Shown in pieces: positions 57,365-64,000 of a stretch of DNA of 64,000 bases. Every line of letters begins with the position of its first letter. The first letter of the stretch is position 1. The DNA lies in contig NZ_JAFIDJ010000001.1 in the NCBI RefSeq assembly GCF_017051705.1, positions 2,137,786 through 2,201,785 of the forward strand. Reading direction: 5' to 3'. The stretch comes from Algoriphagus lutimaris (GTDB lineage Bacteria; Bacteroidota; Bacteroidia; Cytophagales; Cyclobacteriaceae). The position numbers and the translations under genes were made by a program. Under the pieces are notes generated by a model. It saw only the letters and a program-made list of their open reading frames with translations, made no database searches and was not told where the DNA came from.

Positions 57365-58948
57365 ATGAACCACCAACCCAAACCATTTATGAAGAATTAT
57401 TCATTCCTTCTGAGTATTCTACTCCTATTTTCCTGTACTCAAAAATATGACCTTCTACTGATCAATGGAGAAATTTACGACGGGCAAGGAACTAGTGCTT
57501 TTGTTGGGGATATAGGTATTGTTGGAGATAAAATCGTTGCCATTGGAGATCTGGAAAAATCTAAATCTGCTGTTGTGATCGATGCCACTGGTCTTGCTAT
57601 CTCTCCAGGTTTCATCGATATGCATACTCATTTAGAGCCCTTGATGGAGTTACCTATGGCTGAAAGTCTCCTAAGACAAGGAGCCACTTTTGCATTGGGA
57701 GGTCCAGATGGAGGTGGGCCTTGGCCTTTTGTAAGCTATTTAGACAGTCTGGACCAACTAGACCTGGGAATTAATGTTGGATACCTTGTTGGACATAATA
57801 CCCTTAGAAAAGAGGTAATGGGAATGGAAGATAGAAAACCTACAGGTGAAGAACTAAACCTGATGAAATCCTATGTAAATGAGGCCATGGACGCCGGCGC
57901 ATTTGGAATTTCAACTGGTTTAAAATACTTACCTGGGACATTTTCTGAACTGGATGAAGTCCTTGAGTTATCTAAGATGGCAAGCTCAAAAGGTGGGATT
58001 TATACTTCACATTTAAGAGAAGAAGGTTTAGGTTTAATTGATGCTGTAGAAGAAGCTATCGTGATTTCACGAGAAGCTTCCATACCGGTGGTTTTAACTC
58101 ATCATAAAGCCATAGGTGTTAAAATGTGGGGACAAAGCTCCAAGACCCTTGCCATGGTCGACTCAGCCAGAAAAATAGGGTTGGATATCATGATGGACCA
58201 ATACCCTTATGCGGCAAGTCACACAGGAATTAGCATTTTGATACCTAGTTGGGCCTTAGAGGGAAATGAATTCGAAAACAGAGTTGCCGATCCTGTTTTA
58301 AAAGATAGTATCAAAGCAGGCATTATCTTCAATATTCTGAATGACCGAGGAGGAAGTGATTTAAGAAGGATTCAATTCTCGAGAGTATCCTGGAAGAAGG
58401 AATTGGAAGGAAAAACGCTTCAAGATTGGTTAGAAATGGAAGGGATGGAACCTTCTATGGATAATGGGGCAGAATTGGTGATTCAGGCCCAATTGAATGG
58501 TGGCACTGGGACTATATACCATGCCATGGATGAAAAGGATGTGGAAAATATCATGAAGCACCCGATGACCATGGTTGGATCTGATGGAAGACTATCCTCT
58601 CCTGGGGATGGACACCCTCACCCAAGAGCCTATGGGACCTTTCCAAGGATTCTCGGATATTATGTAAGAGAATTAAAAGTGCTTTCGCTTCCAGAGGCCA
58701 TTCACAAAATGACAGGTCTCTCTGCAAACCGTCTAGGGTTAAAAAATAGAGGATTAATCAAAGAGGGATATTTTGCAGACATCACTATTTTCGATCCTAA
58801 AACCGTAATTGATCAATCCACATTTACAGAACCCCATCAATATCCAGAAGGCATTGAATATGTCATTGTTAATGGAAAAATTGAAGTAAATGAAGGTGAA
58901 CTAACTGGTATTTCCAATGGTCGGGTAATCAGAAAAAATCAACCATAA
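57365..58948 (+). CDS. D-aminoacylase-like amidohydrolase lipoprotein
   Basis: A 527-residue lipoprotein (LLFSC, lipobox). Amidohydrolase superfamily with GFIDMHTHLEP for the HxH metal site, SHLREEG, LTHHKAIG, and near the C-terminus SDGRLSSPGDGHPHPRAYGT, the signature of N-acyl-D-amino-acid deacylases. The family frees D-amino acids from their N-acyl derivatives; related proteins act on dihydropyrimidines or other amides. Envelope location hints at peptidoglycan-derived substrates, which is inference. Starts at 57365 or 57389 are both possible; the latter gives the shorter lipoprotein signal. Confidence 0.88.
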   Translation: MNHQPKPFMKNYSFLLSILLLFSCTQKYDLLLINGEIYDGQGTSAFVGDIGIVGDKIVAIGDLEKSKSAVVIDATGLAISPGFIDMHTHLEPLMELPMAESLLRQGATFALGGPDGGGPWPFVSYLDSLDQLDLGINVGYLVGHNTLRKEVMGMEDRKPTGEELNLMKSYVNEAMDAGAFGISTGLKYLPGTFSELDEVLELSKMASSKGGIYTSHLREEGLGLIDAVEEAIVISREASIPVVLTHHKAIGVKMWGQSSKTLAMVDSARKIGLDIMMDQYPYAASHTGISILIPSWALEGNEFENRVADPVLKDSIKAGIIFNILNDRGGSDLRRIQFSRVSWKKELEGKTLQDWLEMEGMEPSMDNGAELVIQAQLNGGTGTIYHAMDEKDVENIMKHPMTMVGSDGRLSSPGDGHPHPRAYGTFPRILGYYVRELKVLSLPEAIHKMTGLSANRLGLKNRGLIKEGYFADITIFDPKTVIDQSTFTEPHQYPEGIEYVIVNGKIEVNEGELTGISNGRVIRKNQP

Positions 58949-58972
58949 AAAAGGGGCCTAAGCCCCTTTTTT
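58947..58972. terminator. Bidirectional terminator between the amidohydrolase and yicC genes
   Basis: AAAAAAGGGGC and GCCCCTTTTTT, an 11-bp perfect stem around CTAA. A-run and T-run on either side allow it to work on both strands. It overlaps both stop codons by two bases. Confidence 0.9.
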
Positions 58973-59852
58973 ATAACACATTCATGGATTGTTCTTTAAT
59001 TTTTTCGAGCTCATCCTTCATTAAAATCACGTATTTTTGAATACCTGCATCGTTGGCCTTCGAACCAATGGTATTGATTTCTCTTCCGATCTCCTGGCTA
59101 ATAAATCCCAGTTTTTTACCTTGATTTTTCTCTTCTTTCATGATTTTGGAAAAATACTTCAGGTGTGTATCTAAACGAACAAGCTCTTCGGTAATATCTA
59201 GTTTTTCAAAATAATAAATGAGTTCCTGCTCAAACCGATTGGCATCAAACGAATTTTCGTCCAACCATTCGCTGAAATGATTTCTGATTTTCTGTTTGAT
59301 CTTATCTTTTCGCTGCCCTTCCTCATTGATAATATAGGATAAGTTCTGAGCAATACTTTCAAGGTTGCCTTGCAGTTTTTCTTCCAAGGAAGCCCCCTCA
59401 TCTTTTCTGAAGTTATCACAGTTTTTCAAAGCATCCGCCAACACAGACATGACCTGTTCCCATTCCTGGGCCTCGTCTTCATCTTCCGTCGTCACGTTAT
59501 TGATGACGTTAGGGGCTTGAAGAGCCAATTTGAATAAATCCTGAGAATCATCACCCACGGATTGAGCCATGTCTTTAAACTTCCTATAGAACGTTTCAAA
59601 GAGCTCCTCGTTGATAGAAACAGGCAATTCTTTTGAGCTTTTGGATAAAAATTCAATGGACACACTTACTTTTCCACGATCCAAAACTCCCTGTACTAGG
59701 TTTCTTATTTCATGTTCTTTATCCGAAAACTGTCTTGGACTTCGAATGGAAAGGTCCAAGAATTTTGAGTTGAGAGATTTGACCTCCACATGGATCATAA
59801 CCTTCTCATTCTCGAATCCGGCATTTCCAAAGCCGGTCATCGATTTGATCAT
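58971..59852 (-). CDS. yicC: YicC family endoribonuclease
   Basis: A 293-residue cytoplasmic protein. MIKSMTGFGNAGFENE and the following VEVKSLNSKFLDLSIR are the N-terminal YicC signature; the C-terminus has FISQEIGREINTIGSKANDA. E. coli YicC is reported to be an endoribonuclease acting on small RNAs. It begins 15 bases after the large outer-membrane protein gene on the same strand, so they share a transcript. Confidence 0.93.
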   Translation of the reverse strand: MIKSMTGFGNAGFENEKVMIHVEVKSLNSKFLDLSIRSPRQFSDKEHEIRNLVQGVLDRGKVSVSIEFLSKSSKELPVSINEELFETFYRKFKDMAQSVGDDSQDLFKLALQAPNVINNVTTEDEDEAQEWEQVMSVLADALKNCDNFRKDEGASLEEKLQGNLESIAQNLSYIINEEGQRKDKIKQKIRNHFSEWLDENSFDANRFEQELIYYFEKLDITEELVRLDTHLKYFSKIMKEEKNQGKKLGFISQEIGREINTIGSKANDAGIQKYVILMKDELEKIKEQSMNVL

Positions 59853-59867
59853 AATTGGTTTTGATGA

Positions 59868-62800
59868 TTAGAAATTAATCCCCAAAGTTACATAGAACTT
59901 TAGATCTTCATTTTTATAATTTCGAACAGGTTGCGCCACATCAAATTTTACATAATAATTTAGCAAAACAGTGCGAAGTCCAGCCCCATAGCTTTGTAAC
60001 CAAGGATTATTGAAATTATTTAACGTGATGGTAAAAGGAGAGCCTTCCGTATTAATTACTTCAGTGTTTTGATCATTTACCTTCTCCCAAGGAGCAGAAT
60101 TATTCCAAGCTGAAGCTATATCGTAAAAGCCAACTAATTGGAAATTTCTAATGAAATTTGAAGTAATATTCCCTCTACTTAAGTATGAGAAAATAGGCAC
60201 TCTAAGCTCGGTAGTAAAAGATATCACATTCCTCCCTCGGATTTCATCATAATCATATCCTCTTAGATCAACAAAATCTGCAAATAAAATATTAGAATTT
60301 TCTATCCCTGTCGGATTCCTGATTGGAGAAGCTTCAGGCCTGTTGGATGGAGGTCTATAAAATTCATTGAATAACCAATTATCCATACCTCCCACAATAT
60401 AGGTTTGAGGGTTATTCCCCATAAATGAACCTGCGTATAATTTGGATGCGAGGACAATGTTTTTATGAATTCTTTGATAATTTCTCAAATCCAGATAGAA
60501 GTTCCCGAATGAACGGGAAGATCTATTCAAGGATTGGTATTGCATGTATCCTATTTTGCCTTTAAATCCAGCTTGGGAATACAGACCAATGGGTTCTGTT
60601 TTATCAAAAACAAATTCAGCTTTTCCGCCAATATAATTTACATCAAACCTATTTTGATCCGGATCTTGACCAAGAATCAGAGAGTCAGAATTCAGGTTAA
60701 AATATTGAGTTTTGGCAACAAATGGTGCCAACATAAATCGTGCATTAATATTGAATGGATAAGAAAACCCTGCTTCCACTTTCGTAAGAACATACTTTTG
60801 GAAAGTAATATCTCCTTCAGATATTCGAATGGTTCTTCGATCAAACCTACCTCTAAAATCAATTCTGCTTTTTAAGTATTCATATTCAAAGAAAATATCT
60901 CCCCCAGACCGAAAATCCAAGGTAGTCATCACTCCTGCATAGAATTTATGGTTATCTAGGAGATCAGTCATTCTACCTGTAAAACTAATCCCAAAACCTC
61001 TCAACGGATCTACTACAAACCTTGTATTGATACTATTTGTCAAAAACTGAGGTTCCATTCGCCTTGGCCCGGAAACTCTTTTTTGCAAGCTCTGCTTTCT
61101 AAAAGTTTCTAATAAATTAATCTTATTATCTCTCCCTTCTGACCCTATTCTCTCGCTGGCAATAGTTGGGTTTGGAAGTGAATCAAATGTGTAATTCTCT
61201 GTATTTATACCATTTTTGGATTCAAATCGTAATCTATCCAAGTTGATTGAAGTAGAGATGTTTTTTTTAGTGGTATCTACTTTGACAGTAACCGTATCCT
61301 TTGTAACAGGCAATTCCAATGATGGTTTTTCTTCCACTGGATCCTGAGCTTTCTCTTCCAATAATCTTCTGGCAGCAATTCGTTCATTCAGCGATTTAGC
61401 TTGTTCCAATTGGATTCTTGGAGTACTTGGAGTAAACTGATCGGCGCTGGAATAATTTTCAATCTTTAGGAATACTTCTCTTCCATCTCTCACTGCGTAA
61501 GCAATCTTGCTCATTCTACTGCTCACATCAAATACTTCAATACTCTTATTAAACCCAGAAATTTGGTTGGCAACTTGAGATCCAATCCCCAATCTCATCA
61601 AATTATTTATCCCACTGAGGTCACTCAAAAACACTACACTATTTCCATTCAATTTTCTAGGAAGAATATTTTTACTATTGGTATTAGTAAGCTTTCTAGT
61701 CACAATAGTATCTCCTACTTCCATGAGGTAAAGATTATATGCGTTGGGTAAACTGCTCAAATCCATTTCCTTCACATCTACCGAATCGGATAATTCAGTG
61801 TAATTCGTAGAATATATGATAGTGGAATCATTCAAAAATGTAGGCGTAAGATCATCAAAAATGTCATTGGTCAACCTTTTACCAGCTCCTCTTGTATTTA
61901 AGGTATAGATATCGGATTTCCCATTGGATATAGCAGAAAGCACCATATTCCTTCCAGACTCATTAAAATCTAAGCTTAAAATCTGTGTAATATTTCTCAG
62001 AAATATTTTGTCTTGACTACTACCATCAATTGATCTTAATCTTAAAGTTGTAAAGCCTCTTTTGAATGATGCAATAGCTAGATTTGCGGAATCCTTCCAA
62101 GCAATTATTGGAGATATTAAATTTGGAGCCTGGTCTTTATACACGGCCCCTCCCTGCAACAAAGTGCGTTCATTTCCAGAACTCACTTCCCTAATCTGAA
62201 CTTTATAGCGACCGCCATTATTAATCACATAAGCTACATTCAGACCATCTGGGCTAAATTTGATATCACTTATGGCTCCCATTACTTTGGAAGAAGTAGA
62301 GGCTACTGCATTTGATCTGTCTACATCTTTGAAATTTGTAAAGACCTGCTGATTGATGGTCTTATAATATTTCATCCATTCCGAGGTAAAAGTATCATAA
62401 TTCAGGCCCACCGTATTGGCGATACTATTTTCCTCATTTCGGTTGATTCTTGATAGATTCAAAATACTGGAAATATATCTTCGCCCATACCTTTCTGCTA
62501 TATAGTTCCAAATAGATTGCCCTACAAGAGCCGCTTCATGTTGCTTTAATTTTAAGATTTTTGGATTTTCCTCTTCTTGTAAATAGTGGCGAACAAAATC
62601 ATCCATTTCTAAACTCCACCCTTTTGCCAAATACAAAGCAATCCCGTCAATATACCATTCCGGAAAAGCATTGACTAAATTGGATTGGAAGGCATCGGAC
62701 ACTGAAGATCCATATAGCATCTCCTGGATGATCACCTTTGAAGTAGCATATAAAATATCTTCTTTAAACTGATCTACCTCCCCTTTGTATGAAACTTCAG

Positions 62801-63170
62801 CAATCAAACGGTTAAAATCAGTCTGACCTTCTTCATACAATTCCATTTTATTGACGTCCAGATTACTTTGCAATAGTTCTTCTGGAGAATTGTAGATATA
62901 AATCTTTGGTTTGGTATATGCCACATACCCTATCATTTGAGTTAGCTTATTAAACTCTTCCTCCAAAAACTCAATGGCCATTTTTGCATTTGCTCCACCA
63001 CGGTCATAGTAATACACCTCAAAGTTATTAGAGGTGAAATAGTACCATTCAAATTGCTGGTGCTGAACCCTGTTCTTTCCAAATCTCTCTTGATCAAATT
63101 GAGCAAGAACAAAAAATGAATTCAACCATAACCCAGCAAAAATCAATATTCGTAACAGGTGATATCGCAT
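59868..63170 (-). CDS. Large envelope protein: degenerate gluzincin-like domain, beta-propeller and outer-membrane barrel
   Basis: A 1100-residue protein with a signal peptide (to about residue 23). Residues 40-270 resemble the Peptidase_MA-like region of secreted metallopeptidases, but the expected HExxH is QEMLY (149-153) and the later zinc Glu is Asp175 (WYIDG), so zinc catalysis is unlikely. Residues about 280-560 are TolB-like propeller strands (DIKFSPDGLNVAYV, YTLNTRGAGKRLT). After a variable linker rich in Lys/Glu (about 600-690), the last 380 residues are a BamA/D15-like barrel ending in ...VTLGINF with a terminal Phe. It is probably an outer-membrane assembly or secretion component; that role is inferred. 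It lies between the FAD enzyme and yicC in one operon. Confidence 0.72.
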   Translation of the reverse strand: MRYHLLRILIFAGLWLNSFFVLAQFDQERFGKNRVQHQQFEWYYFTSNNFEVYYYDRGGANAKMAIEFLEEEFNKLTQMIGYVAYTKPKIYIYNSPEELLQSNLDVNKMELYEEGQTDFNRLIAEVSYKGEVDQFKEDILYATSKVIIQEMLYGSSVSDAFQSNLVNAFPEWYIDGIALYLAKGWSLEMDDFVRHYLQEEENPKILKLKQHEAALVGQSIWNYIAERYGRRYISSILNLSRINRNEENSIANTVGLNYDTFTSEWMKYYKTINQQVFTNFKDVDRSNAVASTSSKVMGAISDIKFSPDGLNVAYVINNGGRYKVQIREVSSGNERTLLQGGAVYKDQAPNLISPIIAWKDSANLAIASFKRGFTTLRLRSIDGSSQDKIFLRNITQILSLDFNESGRNMVLSAISNGKSDIYTLNTRGAGKRLTNDIFDDLTPTFLNDSTIIYSTNYTELSDSVDVKEMDLSSLPNAYNLYLMEVGDTIVTRKLTNTNSKNILPRKLNGNSVVFLSDLSGINNLMRLGIGSQVANQISGFNKSIEVFDVSSRMSKIAYAVRDGREVFLKIENYSSADQFTPSTPRIQLEQAKSLNERIAARRLLEEKAQDPVEEKPSLELPVTKDTVTVKVDTTKKNISTSINLDRLRFESKNGINTENYTFDSLPNPTIASERIGSEGRDNKINLLETFRKQSLQKRVSGPRRMEPQFLTNSINTRFVVDPLRGFGISFTGRMTDLLDNHKFYAGVMTTLDFRSGGDIFFEYEYLKSRIDFRGRFDRRTIRISEGDITFQKYVLTKVEAGFSYPFNINARFMLAPFVAKTQYFNLNSDSLILGQDPDQNRFDVNYIGGKAEFVFDKTEPIGLYSQAGFKGKIGYMQYQSLNRSSRSFGNFYLDLRNYQRIHKNIVLASKLYAGSFMGNNPQTYIVGGMDNWLFNEFYRPPSNRPEASPIRNPTGIENSNILFADFVDLRGYDYDEIRGRNVISFTTELRVPIFSYLSRGNITSNFIRNFQLVGFYDIASAWNNSAPWEKVNDQNTEVINTEGSPFTITLNNFNNPWLQSYGAGLRTVLLNYYVKFDVAQPVRNYKNEDLKFYVTLGINF

Positions 63171-63193
63171 TCGTATTGCTGAAGATGTTTTTT

Positions 63194-64000
63194 TTAAATA
63201 TAATTAAAATACCTTGCTATGTCTACTTCATTGGGTAGTGAAGACTGCCCTTTCAAATAGTCACACATTAATTTACTAAAATAAGGAACTAAAGAAACAC
63301 CCTTCGCTCCAAACCCATCAAATATGTAAACGCTTTGCTCCTTAGGATGTTTACCCAAAAATGGTTTTCTGTCCTTAGTAGCTGGTCTAATACCTGTTTT
63401 ATGAGAAATAATTTCCTCTACAGGTAATTTTACTAAAGCTCCTAGCCGCTCTAAAATTTCAGCTTTGGCAGAATCAGTAGGACCTTGATCCAGGTCATGT
63501 TTGGTGTAAGTAGAGCCAACCCGGTGAATTCCATTTCCCAGATGAACTCTAAACACGCCCCTATTTACAATATAATCAGGGCAGAAGGCTTGTTTCAATT
63601 CCAATATTTCTCCTTTCACAGGTGCAAAAGGCAAATAATTAAAGAACGAAGACTTCATCGCTCCCAAACCATTGCAAAATATGATGGACTTATACTTGAT
63701 GCCTTTGTATACCCAATGCCCCTCCTCTTTTCTCAATTCATTTTCTTCAAAATATTCCTGCTGAAGCTTCTCAGCAAAATACCTCTGCATGGCATTCAGG
63801 AAAACATTTATTTTCAACCAACCCGATTGTTTAAGCAACACCCCTCCAAATGAATCATTCAACGAATCACTTTGGCTCTCGGTATAGATGTCCTTTAAAT
63901 AAATTTGGAATCCCTCATCAGCACTATGCCCCATCCATTCATTCTGTTCTTCAATGGATAAAAAGGGCCTGTAAATAGGCTGCTCTTCCAAAAAAGATTG
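63194..64000 (-). CDS. FAD-dependent oxidoreductase (DAO family), N-terminus outside the window
   Basis: The last 268 codons of a minus-strand gene. The frame remains open to the window end; the N-terminal Rossmann fold with GxGxxG is missing. Visible: VKGEILELKQAF, TKHDLDQGPTDSAKAEILE, KTGIRPATKDRKPFLGKHP and IFDGFGAKGVSLVPYFSKL, the pattern of glycine oxidase/D-amino-acid-oxidase-type DAO proteins and of the C-terminal part of MnmC. It oxidises an amine or amino acid with FAD. The envelope protein begins 23 bases after its stop. Confidence 0.82.
   Translation of the reverse strand, partial: QSFLEEQPIYRPFLSIEEQNEWMGHSADEGFQIYLKDIYTESQSDSLNDSFGGVLLKQSGWLKINVFLNAMQRYFAEKLQQEYFEENELRKEEGHWVYKGIKYKSIIFCNGLGAMKSSFFNYLPFAPVKGEILELKQAFCPDYIVNRGVFRVHLGNGIHRVGSTYTKHDLDQGPTDSAKAEILERLGALVKLPVEEIISHKTGIRPATKDRKPFLGKHPKEQSVYIFDGFGAKGVSLVPYFSKLMCDYLKGQSSLPNEVDIARYFNYI

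Overview
The window reads as chromosome of a Bacteroidota member, most likely order Cytophagales and close to Cyclobacteriaceae/Algoriphagus. This is an inference from gene content: the type IX secretion translocon SprA, the Bacteroidota-restricted families DUF4292 and DUF4837, the gene order maeB-ruvA-sprA-gcvH-vanZ-tonB, promoters of the Bacteroidota type (-33 TTTG, 19 bases, -7 TAnnTTTG), almost no Shine-Dalgarno sequences, and low-to-moderate GC. No rRNA, tRNA, CRISPR array, insertion sequence or prophage gene was seen.

Region 1 (1-15 kb) is accessory. It holds the end of a hotdog thioesterase, a DUF808 membrane protein, a GH20 hexosaminidase lipoprotein, a GntP permease translationally coupled to a polysaccharide deacetylase, catalase-peroxidase KatG with an exact OxyR-type half-site upstream, a SGNH hydrolase and a DHFR-like reductase. 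A minus-strand operon follows: a propeller/HEAT/cytochrome c lipoprotein, a Tat-exported TIM-barrel protein and an SDR dehydrogenase. Two decayed loci lie here: a lemA fused by deletion to the Gly-rich tail of a TPM-type protein, and a frameshifted cupin gene.

Region 2 (15-23.4 kb) is a set of plus-strand genes of mixed function: Bcr/CflA efflux pump, a DEAD-box-type helicase with a DEMD motif II, a secreted sulfatase, an APC permease, a CDF metal transporter, a methyltransferase and an exported NTF2-like protein.

Region 3 (23.4-31.1 kb) is the most distinctive part: a minus-strand cluster of two alternating pairs, each an RraA-fold protein with a Sec signal and an enolase-superfamily (mandelate racemase/sugar-acid dehydratase) protein with a Tat signal, followed by a BASS-family Na+ symporter and preceded by a DUF819 transporter. 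It looks like a duplicated periplasmic dehydratase/aldolase module for sugar acids whose products are imported by the symporter. That function is inferred, not shown.

Region 4 (31-64 kb) is core genome: glycosyltransferase, NADP isocitrate dehydrogenase, crotonase, a flippase, a TPR protein overlapping a DUF4292 lipoprotein, an EnvC-like LytM protein, TatA, GatA, an MltD-like transglycosylase, a DUF4837 lipoprotein, MaeB, RuvA, SprA, GcvH, VanZ, two tandem TonB paralogues, a D-aminoacylase-like lipoprotein, and a minus-strand operon of FAD oxidoreductase, a 1100-residue propeller/barrel envelope protein and YicC. Together these serve envelope biogenesis, protein export and central metabolism. 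Several genes here and in region 2 need TTG starts.
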